Shown here one piece after another: positions 7,701 to 10,684 of a stretch of DNA of 10,684 nucleotides (its first letter is position 1; every line of letters starts with the position of its first letter). Source of the stretch: Candidatus Omnitrophota bacterium (GTDB lineage Bacteria; Omnitrophota; Gorgyraeia; Zapsychrales; JANLHA01); assembly GCA_024653845.1 (NCBI GenBank), contig JANLHA010000052.1, positions 1 through 10,684 of the forward strand, read 5' to 3'. The notes under the pieces are model-generated. The model ran no database searches, had not been told where the DNA came from, and saw only the letters and a list, made by a program, of their open reading frames with translations. Made by a program: the position numbers and the translations under genes.

Positions 7701-10683
7701 ATTCTGATCGCTTCTCCGCTCGGCCCTGCCGATTCATTAAATCATTGTGATCAAACTCAACGGAACGTTCAAAACGAGTCCTGCCGCCTTGCCGTTGTTC
7801 TTCTTCACTTAAAGGCCGATTGATCGTCCGGAAAACATCCACCACATGCATGCCACCTTCATGACTCTGGCCAGTGAACTCATGAAGAGCAATTTCAACT
7901 GGAGTCGGATCTCCATCTTGAGGGTTCCCATTCGTTGTAACGACAAAAATGCGTTGCTCCTGATCTTTAGGAGAACCTGTCGATAATCTCTTATAGAAAA
8001 ATCCATTGGCCCCCCAAAACACTTGATTATTTTCTCCATAATAAAGTTCCCCTGCATTCACACTCGCAACCAACTGCCCATAAAGGACAGAGTCATGTCT
8101 TCGCGTATAATCAGCCAGCTCGCGTACAAACTCAGGTTCTTCCAAGCTCTCCACTCGTCGGAAGCCACGAACACCCAAAACCTTACCATCCTCATCCTGT
8201 TCGACCAATCTTCTGAGTTCTTCAATAACATCGCCGGCCTGGTATCCCTCTCGTGGCCAGGCGGGATCATGCGGCTGTCGGAGCACAGGCTGCCTTGATG
8301 AGAGATAGGCTCCATCAATAGAAACTGTCTCCTTCAGTGGAGAATTAGGGTAAAAAGCACGAATTCCTGAAAACTGTCTTTCCGGCTGGACCAATTCAAC
8401 ATTCACGGCTTCAATGGGCAACAGAATGCGTGTTCGCGTGCGATAACCATATTCTGTTGCTGGAGCGTATTCCAAGTCCCCTCCGTGCAGACGCACCACA
8501 ATTTGCGACCACAGGACACCGATATGGGCTCCTCCATCTTTTTCTAATCGAGATGAAGGCAAATGATGAGGAACAAGTGTCCAGATTCCAACATCCCCAT
8601 ATCTTTTTGTGCGCTTGAAATCAAGGCCTATCCCGTCGTCGAGAATATCAACAAAAAGATATTTGCCATCTCGATGAATACGAACTAAAATCTTTCCTGG
8701 CCTTTCATCAGATATATAAGCATCAAAGGCATTTTTTATAAGCTCGTCCATCACCACCCAAGAAATTGTTTCAGGGGCAAGAAAATTTTTAGCTGCTCTT
8801 TTTGGGATGAGATCATATCCTCCTCTAAATAATTCCCAAATCGCAAAATGTTTTCTAATCACCTCAGCAGAAGGCTCAGTCAGCCATGACATTTTAAGAA
8901 TTTCAAAAAGGCGATTTCGCTTCTCAGCCCGTTTATTTCCGCTTGTCAAATCATCATCAGTGACATCCATTTCAGCTTCAAAAATCATCTGAGTATCGAT
9001 ACGATCAGAAGCTGGTAAATTGTGGGCAGCCCCTATCCATGGCGCATTTGTGAAAAAAGCAGCCCGGGAAATCCAACTGAGGAAAAGAAAAACTGCCCAG
9101 GCAAGACCTATAAAAAGTCCTTCTGCCATTTCCATTCCCAAACTCGTCGATCCCAGCGCGGCGGCCAAGACCACTCCACTCACCCATTTCGGGGAATGGA
9201 GGTCAATAGCATGCTGATGCGATGCTCCCTTCCTGGGAATTGCCTTCCCATTCCCTTCTTCAAATTTCATAAATCGTACAACTGACCGCGGAAGAGTGAT
9301 TCTCACCGTCGTGCGATAACCTTCTTCATTGGCCGGAAGATGCTCCAAGCTTCCTTCAAGGTCGGCGATAAGAAGCCTGGAGTACTCCACCGCAATATGT
9401 TTGCCACCCAAATGTAATCGCGGGGCTTGACCATGAAGATCCACAGGAAGAGAAACAACTCTCCAAATCCCATGAACATCGTATCCTGTCTTCTCAAAAT
9501 CAATCCCCCGCCCGTTATCCGAAATCGTTATTACCAAGTTTTTTCCCTCTTCAAAAATCCTCAAACGAATAGGACCCTCCATCAGCGAAGAGGCATACGA
9601 TTCAAATGCATTATCTAACAACTCTTTCATCACCGTTGCCAATGTCCAGGAAACACCATTGGTGGATTCCGAGGGAGAAAATGCTTGAGCGCTGTATTGC
9701 GCACTGACCTGATAAAAAGACCGCAAAAGGGGATTTTGATGAGGACGAGGCTCTCTCTTCCATTCCAAATAAAAAGCACGGGTGAGTTTTGTCAGTTGAT
9801 CAGAATAGTCACGGGCAACATCTTTGCCGCTTCCACTAAAGTGAACGACCATCTCCCACGGAGCTTCCTCTTCTGTGCCGACGGGTAAATGCGCTTGACG
9901 ACTGATCTCTCGGTGGGTCGCCCTCAAAATCTGTGCCGCAAGCCCGTGCTGTTGTCGGATTTCTCTTCCTAAAATCAAAGTTCTCAACATCTCAAATACC
10001 ATCTGAGGATTCTGCTGCATACGCTCTGCAATGGCCTGACTCAACGACCAAAGCGCCTGATCTGTCATTTCCAAATGATTCAATAATCGATCGATTGTCG
10101 ACCGACGGGCAATCCCTTCCGTAGAAAGAAGATATTTGTCTGCTGCCAACTGATTGTCTTCATGCAAACCTCGGTGAATTTCATGAATCAAAATTTCAGC
10201 CAAACTTGGGTCTCCTCGAGAAGGATCGACATTCGTCGAAATTAAATAAACTGTGGATCGCTGAAGACGTCCGGTAAAATTATTTGCACCGTAAAACACA
10301 TCGCTTTCGCCGTAATAAATATGTCCCCAATCAATCAACAGAGAAATCAGCTCGTAATGGAAATGATCATCGTTTTCTCTAATTTCTTGCAAAGCCCTAG
10401 CGATGGCAGGAGGCATCTCATTTGGATTAGCCGATAGGCGCTGGAATCCCCCCCCAACGACTGGGCGATCGCCGTTGTGGTAAGCAACTACGCTTTGGAA
10501 TTGTGCAACGACGTCATTTGCCGAATATCCTTCTCGCGGCCAGGCGGGGTCGATAGGATCGCCTGGTAATAACCGACGGAAGAAAACAAAAAACTTTTTT
10601 AACTTCAAGGCAAGACCTGTACTCATGGCAGGCAAAATATTAAAGAAAACCTCGACAAAAATCATAAAAACAAAAGAATAAAT
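1..10683 (-). CDS. Giant multidomain membrane protein with triplicated GHKL ATPase domains (internal fragment, at least 3561 aa)
   Basis: One frame is stop-free across the whole window and open at both edges, so the true start and stop lie outside it. Visible parts, in protein order, are: membrane segment (1-20); module A1 (43-180); GHKL ATPase domain 1 (342-468); membrane hairpin (500-544); GHKL domain 2 (635-759); module A2 (803-950); GHKL domain 3 (1048-1176); module A3 (1201-1332); peptidase-like domain with HEVRH (1654-1658); beta-rich stretch (1795-2090); repeat D1 with membrane segments (2100-2671); second beta-rich stretch (2672-2975); and repeat D2 with membrane segments (2978-3561). 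Internal repeats align in this frame, which argues against a chance ORF or a hidden frameshift. I count only four cysteines (C1115, C2541, C3321, C3489). No close family is recognised and the function is unknown. An envelope-anchored ATP-binding machine is the best inference. Giant genes of this sort are known from Omnitrophota, but the taxon is not proven here. Confidence 0.96.
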   Translation of the reverse strand, partial: MYSFVFMIFVEVFFNILPAMSTGLALKLKKFFVFFRRLLPGDPIDPAWPREGYSANDVVAQFQSVVAYHNGDRPVVGGGFQRLSANPNEMPPAIARALQEIRENDDHFHYELISLLIDWGHIYYGESDVFYGANNFTGRLQRSTVYLISTNVDPSRGDPSLAEILIHEIHRGLHEDNQLAADKYLLSTEGIARRSTIDRLLNHLEMTDQALWSLSQAIAERMQQNPQMVFEMLRTLILGREIRQQHGLAAQILRATHREISRQAHLPVGTEEEAPWEMVVHFSGSGKDVARDYSDQLTKLTRAFYLEWKREPRPHQNPLLRSFYQVSAQYSAQAFSPSESTNGVSWTLATVMKELLDNAFESYASSLMEGPIRLRIFEEGKNLVITISDNGRGIDFEKTGYDVHGIWRVVSLPVDLHGQAPRLHLGGKHIAVEYSRLLIADLEGSLEHLPANEEGYRTTVRITLPRSVVRFMKFEEGNGKAIPRKGASHQHAIDLHSPKWVSGVVLAAALGSTSLGMEMAEGLFIGLAWAVFLFLSWISRAAFFTNAPWIGAAHNLPASDRIDTQMIFEAEMDVTDDDLTSGNKRAEKRNRLFEILKMSWLTEPSAEVIRKHFAIWELFRGGYDLIPKRAAKNFLAPETISWVVMDELIKNAFDAYISDERPGKILVRIHRDGKYLFVDILDDGIGLDFKRTKRYGDVGIWTLVPHHLPSSRLEKDGGAHIGVLWSQIVVRLHGGDLEYAPATEYGYRTRTRILLPIEAVNVELVQPERQFSGIRAFYPNSPLKETVSIDGAYLSSRQPVLRQPHDPAWPREGYQAGDVIEELRRLVEQDEDGKVLGVRGFRRVESLEEPEFVRELADYTRRHDSVLYGQLVASVNAGELYYGENNQVFWGANGFFYKRLSTGSPKDQEQRIFVVTTNGNPQDGDPTPVEIALHEFTGQSHEGGMHVVDVFRTINRPLSEEEQRQGGRTRFERSVEFDHNDLMNRQGRAEKRSELLQGLGLRWFRSPRGSDPRRFHILSHQMIGGYERANPWIFSTGLANSQREEFLREAIASSITKFMEELLKNAFDAYVAAQKTGIVLLRIYETPEELVIEISDNGIGVDLSRTGFNGNGEWCVYSLPRADNGSVVRYQREGGRKVGAVWAQFLAFLHGGKVEYFADVVEGFRTTVRASFPRREIVIKEQARDLLDDRQVSESLAKKEPHDPARRVPGQPMPSEEKVRATMENFDVGAFGILQPHTYLEAKLAPAYLRRRGEEKEAEELEALIRAGRLRAGPFTGFLGTAIIVIDGQRTILISNAEATHQSLAERVVTIIHEFRALQGRPHSDNEAEEPEVLRWLEDRRMGVEAPWDIFEQARGLVKISLQYRLRGNSFFGRDFQRDIYGNTEVNRVFETLQNRVYARAKDAMASNPLADNAFLPLLVLIDLSDTPQEKFEAFLSHGLSHYAKRFPSLGTLEQDKVIQSDLLMIAGRIHASFEEKLRAFFESGNRVLQSQSDPSAHRERKIDYDVVNSALNEFLLLWNLYVLIGFQSDWVGDRLQLKSFQVVREKERIVEGAKIDVLYLDGIDDLPAPGVLGLHDGKHTVVFVGVIREEQLPYIRRQLDQVRTPFLLSQLPVLGRWTSLDYYELEKFLIAQDFYGLSDEGIVNKVAEMIEEHEVRHSLDQQRYSFSVETLEERAFLAEVASSATHYAVSAGGRKMLRWGGSQDQDNLYSTAVHQGSRKLVTGAQRKGWVEAPNELEAAFILRRAHHQGIAIIKYTLARLIPDGRLAQLAHEILDHEEWPQEATSDESHTVLSPSERGFVPVEVSGFISRLIQGDEELRAVQSQPDADRWIFFERLTLRPRVQGERTTLRVFIMPGKPISALNPDLGEVGDEVQVVYEFVEIGTPSEGQNVILSFYRGDKPINHEPLDVRRIIVSAEGQVAIPQEARTILQRNELVLYLAGRQKEIPANMVVDLIEQQQETESTMMVTLAPGIRLYGLPSSLGSPAKEKAGLPADQVIVRFARKDRKEKILMASVFPAAAPATEPAHAIREIEFGKKESRRSPNKRGADELHQIRAFEAETGLVYADLPDEVRAVVPAFVRARGRVFLESGESVRVDWLTMSEEDIRQRLDEERGEALFLELYGPIPDMSVARAFSHASLYARIQILETHDVPFMDVYWSIIFKGTAELILSKIPYLRFLHFVLHLYGLNEQQTQEWIRENEATFLVSSEDKRLNQLGRALDAYLGHVVRQPTSEEMDDLKTYRQRSTAGARENHLRQNLHRRIRGERDGALYTQRSRLIQIYQNYLKTRDVGTALRDLASLRLAVTNADVSLEAARLRGILNDIQQGLAFKVEALSFTRVARSIRARMMIREKKWSSSRRTAPLLPAQNLLEIMTARELEKRIREWIETFSGREDEAQEALENKFQEELLEIAFYLLGKTANGSFVSYEEILDAIDGFVLTSTRELKKAIGLLTYQGFKFRWHNGGRSFRNGIEVLEAPWHLEHARQQNVQSQRARREVSQVLSGFSTEERQFQRQWDEAMAAAHARLASSTNTLPLTCDFWRWVSRLVSRALIWIFTLGRVRAQWTMPDWMISVLAAFTPWEWVAAFFQEFVNWHGPQTERQKKWREAGHIFIIAATGIAALFSLGVLSIGYSISMPILVWLVVRNAFIANAVAHLIYNIIALLFFSDGVLTLGLAPKREPRHPLSRFIVGLAPIIESHEVTLVKTTNPETRLVVYSEFKVAGLSADLGPVNGKAAAHYHVRPTREDGVREVDVMFVKVGEEAEAVDSKNSRRLFIKEEEGSRGIKQRNVTVRPIGTFSDLMKIYREGLSDEFPAEGLLHARLRPRGDLWLTQFAGAQVYALPASFENGDEVALKLSSVGEGTRDLWLELRPVHAPVNEPAHVKVWLQYPGDDTVTVLDDRRSANHLHEERALMVEAGIDYSQIAGEKTAPGVMLEKVRVFRRYGRPVVMSWLRPDMTAIAIENRLAVSGEREVLSFDQADPTLRRHKEREVRLFLSKYGRVPKDVRKTINKWEIYARIRYAFENHGVPFHSIYWSRIFEQNAKDLLAGIPYLRFLHFVLRLYGLKEENERISLIESDIQYFVKGGARYFLQNFVEALGELLDWKISVPLPVLLDLRRERGSWSAKALRQVVERHKGEESYPEVGRQLRTLLEIYRFYLEDQGERLEETRRRLKLLQNEDLTPLVIRQEISGLLILLNEISKGPQWRAKELNVERPLFTTQINLLNLMDPVELTRLLDSLEEDGMGRRDARRTLLEVQANEVRDVGMYLTRLGRHQFVAYEKILDNLDALLIEAVETLRLALGFLSHDGFQFRYVAACDDHPAGIVIKDISRSFEKLVEAEDRVIAETHLRQKQARAQAVHDGKAHPKGGVRRGALRVDSTYNMAVKILQALGLGRYVKTRLGRLFIFFFTLPWELFPSLRSDFLKRHDPQTSEQHKIRRAGIRAIRWWTVMGFVLGGIWTLLASSITWQIGALSYIFIFLTIKSCIDLAGFPISDFFDANSDRRAPVEIGLRARVIILGFLVLWQYKELAFLLPIILPALIGGALLNMIRHAMHNTR
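1759..2670 (-). other. Beta-rich stretch before repeat D2
   Basis: Residues about 2672-2975. After the D1 membrane block come strand-rich segments (TRLVVYSEFKVAGL, REVDVMFVKVG, VYALPASFENGDEVALKL, AHVKVWLQYPG). They suggest two or three small beta-sandwich domains. The part from about 2792 (NVTVRP) through GDEV at 2852 to about 2950 corresponds to the beta stretch before D1. The first part (2690-2780) has no counterpart that I can see before D1. No catalytic motif is seen. The DNA is GC-richer here (34 of 60 bases at 1801-1860). Confidence 0.5.
2671..4386 (-). repeat. Repeat D1: helical domain plus C-terminal membrane block, first copy
   Basis: Residues about 2100-2671. A signature near the start (VYWSIIF, then PYLRFLHFVL at 2176 onward and LYGL) recurs in D2. 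It is followed by long charged helices and a FVSYEEILD motif (Y2430). The end is a membrane block: a hydrophobic helix near 2547-2560, a PWEW...PQT motif (P2583, P2600), and strong transmembrane stretches within 2614-2669 (for example FIIAATGIAALFSLGVL and PILVWLVV). C2541 is the only cysteine. The helical part resembles no family I recognise. Copies D1 and D2 are offset by 878 residues at the start, 853 in the middle and 833 at the end, so D1 is slightly the longer. Confidence 0.8.
4414..5301 (-). other. Beta-rich stretch before repeat D1, with a weak PDZ-like segment
   Basis: Residues about 1795-2090. It contains alternating hydrophobic strands (for example RTTLRVFIMPG and DEVQVVYEFVEIG) of the kind seen in Ig-like or other beta-sandwich domains. 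A GDEV motif at 1871 matches GDEV at 2852 before repeat D2, so the beta region belongs to the duplicated unit. About 1965-2010 includes GSPAKEKAGLPADQVIVRF (AGL at 1991-1993), which resembles the SPA..AGL..GD.I core of PDZ domains. The critical GD is PAD here, so this assignment is weak. An alanine/proline and basic linker follows (around 2015-2050). Confidence 0.5.
5302..6036 (-). other. Putative zinc-metallopeptidase-like domain (HEVRH)
   Basis: Residues about 1550-1794. Predicted strands (KIDVLYLDG, HTVVFVGVI) precede a helix carrying H1654-E-V-R-H1658, a canonical HExxH zinc-peptidase motif. A second acidic helix follows (ETLEERAFLAE), with E1670, E1673, E1674 and E1680 at 16 to 26 residues after the first histidine. 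This is about where gluzincins place their third ligand. The order of strand, HExxH helix and glutamate helix fits a zincin fold, but the motif is short and the family is unassigned. If active, it could process the giant protein itself or an external target; that is inference. The last part (1710-1794) has no recognised motif. Confidence 0.45.
6037..6687 (-). other. Unassigned, mainly helical stretch
   Basis: Residues about 1333-1549. No family is recognised. The sequence is largely amphipathic, with many charged, leucine and phenylalanine residues and short proline or asparagine breaks (for example around SNPLADNAF). There is no convincing membrane segment, glycine-rich loop or catalytic motif. 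The DNA here is AT-rich (17 of 60 bases G+C at 6121-6180). It joins module A3 to the peptidase-like domain. Confidence 0.5.
6688..7083 (-). repeat. Module A3, diverged third copy
   Basis: Residues about 1201-1332. It begins PHDPA like A2 (H1202), but the WPREGY part is replaced by RRVPGQP. A strand with QRTILISN leads into I-I-HEF (H1313, E1314), matching the strand and HE positions of A1 and A2. The second HE is lost: the next histidine is H1323 in an HSDN context, ten residues after H1313 rather than seven. The YYGE motif is also absent, with AGRLRAGPF in its place. No GHKL domain follows within the window. Its DNA is noticeably GC-richer than the flanks. It looks like a degenerate or re-specialised copy. 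Confidence 0.6.
7156..7542 (-). other. GHKL (HATPase_c-like) ATP-binding domain 3
   Basis: Residues about 1048-1176. The N-box is MEELLKNAFDAY, with E1061 and N1065. The G1 box is D1096-N-G-I-G1100. The third glycine motif is G1134-G1135-R-K-V-G, and the end strand is FRTTVRASFP (P1173). Spacings match the other two copies. One of the four cysteines of the window, C1115, lies between G1 and the third glycine motif. The N-box DNA shares a 21-base identical stretch with domain 2 (7474-7494 and 8716-8736), so these two copies look the most recently related, or their shared motif is strongly constrained. Confidence 0.9.
7834..8277 (-). repeat. Module A2 (DPAWPREGY / YYGE / HE-x5-HE), second copy
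   Basis: Residues about 803-950. It opens with P-H-DPAWPREGY (H805, D806-Y814), and nine of these residues are identical to A1. It then has YYGE at 881-884, a WGANGF motif, a strand with QRIFVVTTN, and H934-E935 plus H941-E942. The order of elements is the same as in A1. It links GHKL domain 2 to GHKL domain 3. A metal-binding role for the paired HE motifs is possible but not shown. No named family is recognised. Confidence 0.75.
8407..8781 (-). other. GHKL (HATPase_c-like) ATP-binding domain 2
   Basis: Residues about 635-759. The N-box is DELIKNAFDAY, with E647 and N651. The G1 box is D682-D-G-I-G686. The third glycine motif is G717-G718-A-H-I-G, and the domain ends at RTRTRILLP (P756). Motif spacings (N to D 31 residues; glycine motif to final proline 39) equal those of domains 1 and 3. 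A lead-in at about 575-634 carries RAEKR (585-589) followed by a tryptophan and a GGYD motif. The same lead-in precedes domain 3 (RAEKR at 988-992, GGYE), so the duplicated unit includes it. Unlike domains 1 and 3, no A module stands directly before this one; the membrane hairpin occupies that place. Confidence 0.9.
9052..9186 (-). other. Membrane hairpin between GHKL domains 1 and 2
   Basis: Residues 500-544 hold two hydrophobic stretches. The first is short and alanine/glycine-rich (VSGVVLAAALGSTSLGM). The second is stronger (GLFIGLAWAVFLFLSWI). They are separated by a short acidic turn (EMAEG). Two passes would put GHKL domains 1 and 2 on the same side of the membrane. If only the second stretch crosses, the two domains would be on opposite sides. 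The neighbouring charged stretches (residues 466-499 and 545-600) show no motif beyond the RAEKR lead-in of domain 2. Confidence 0.7.
9280..9660 (-). other. GHKL (HATPase_c-like) ATP-binding domain 1
   Basis: Residues about 342-468. The N-box is ELLDNAFES, with E354 (general base position) and N358 (Mg-coordinating position). The G1 box is D389-N-G-R-G393 (DxGxG). A third glycine motif, G426-G427-K-H-I, is followed by a helix and a glycine turn. The domain ends in a strand, GYRTTVRITLP (P465), typical of the end of the Bergerat fold. GHKL families include histidine kinases, Hsp90, MutL and topoisomerase VI subunit B. I see no DHp helix, Hsp90 middle domain or MutL partner, so the subfamily is unassigned. 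All key ATP-site residues are present, so ATP binding is likely. Confidence 0.9.
9661..10143 (-). other. Helical linker between module A1 and GHKL domain 1
   Basis: Residues about 181-341 are rich in charged and leucine residues and look mostly helical. There is no recognisable catalytic motif. The last part (about 290-325, around LTRAFYLEWKREPRP) loosely resembles the lead-in of the other two GHKL domains, where an RAEKR motif is followed by leucines, a tryptophan and a proline. It may therefore be a diverged copy of that lead-in. No histidine-kinase phosphoacceptor helix is evident. Confidence 0.5.
10144..10557 (-). repeat. Module A1 (DPAWPREGY / YYGE / HE-x5-HE), first copy
   Basis: Residues about 43-180. 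The module opens with D45-Y53 (DPAWPREGY), which is identical in A2. It continues with a helical stretch, then Y123-E126 (YYGE) and a following GAN motif. It ends in a predicted beta strand leading to H167-E168 and H174-E175. Spacings are close to those of A2: Y53 to Y123 is 70 residues (67 in A2), and the two HE pairs are 7 residues apart in both. The HE-x5-HE pattern recalls metal-binding or zincin-like helices, but it is not canonical HExxH, so enzymatic activity is unproven. I do not recognise a named family. A1 precedes GHKL domain 1, just as A2 precedes GHKL domain 3. Confidence 0.75.
10624..10683 (-). other. Hydrophobic membrane segment at window edge
   Basis: Residues 1-20 are almost entirely hydrophobic (IYSFVFMIFVEVFFNILPAM). 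They are followed by a basic stretch (KLKKFFVFFRR), as expected for a transmembrane helix with positive residues on the cytoplasmic side. The segment is cut by the window edge. D2 also ends in such membrane segments, so this may be the end of an upstream membrane block like those closing D1 and D2. Confidence 0.7.
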
Positions 10684-10684
10684 G

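Noticed and set aside
7809..8318. Two short minus-strand open frames (7809-8057 and 8058-8318)
   Set aside because: Both are out of frame with module A2, whose DPAWPREGY and HE-x5-HE repeats fix the real frame.
7156..9660. Calling the gene a histidine kinase
   Set aside because: The ATPase domains are present, but no DHp helix with a phosphoacceptor histidine and no receiver domain can be found.
10144..10557. Calling the HE-x5-HE motif of module A1 an active zinc protease
   Set aside because: The spacing is not HExxH and no third ligand can be placed. It is reported only as possible metal binding.
1..10683. Separate genes in an operon in place of one giant gene
   Set aside because: There is no stop codon in the frame anywhere, and repeats continue in register across all candidate borders.

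Overview
The whole window lies inside one giant protein-coding gene on the minus strand. A single reading frame runs without a stop codon from position 10683 down to position 1, which is 3561 codons, and it is open at both edges. Neither the start nor the stop of the gene is visible. I read the frame through and checked its register at about forty recognisable points. Every other open frame on either strand is short (133 codons or less) and overlaps recognisable domain sequence of this gene, so I treat them all as shadows. There are no intergenic gaps, RNA genes, promoters, terminators, CRISPR arrays or insertion sequences. Residue numbers count from the first codon in the window (residue n occupies 10684-3n to 10686-3n).

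Layout in protein order (high to low coordinates): a membrane segment at the edge (residues 1-20); module A1 (about 43-180); a helical linker; GHKL-type ATPase domain 1 (342-468); a membrane hairpin (500-544); GHKL domain 2 (635-759); module A2 (803-950); GHKL domain 3 (1048-1176); module A3 (1201-1332); a mostly helical stretch; a putative zinc-peptidase-like domain with an HEVRH motif (1550-1794); a beta-rich stretch; long helical and membrane repeat D1 (2100-2671); a second beta-rich stretch; and repeat D2 (2978-3561), which is cut by the window edge.

The protein is built from tandem duplications. The three GHKL domains keep exactly the same spacing between their ATP-binding motifs. Two of the A modules share a nine-residue identical stretch and an HE-x5-HE motif. 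D1 and D2 are diverged copies about 830-880 residues apart. Multiple membrane segments and only four cysteines in 3561 residues suggest an envelope protein.

The organism cannot be named from sequence alone. A bacterium carrying a giant mosaic membrane gene of this kind fits what is known of Omnitrophota (former OP3) and related candidate lineages, but that is an inference. No operon context is visible. The biological role is unknown. The domain set suggests ATP-dependent conformational switching coupled to an envelope protein that also carries peptidase-like modules.
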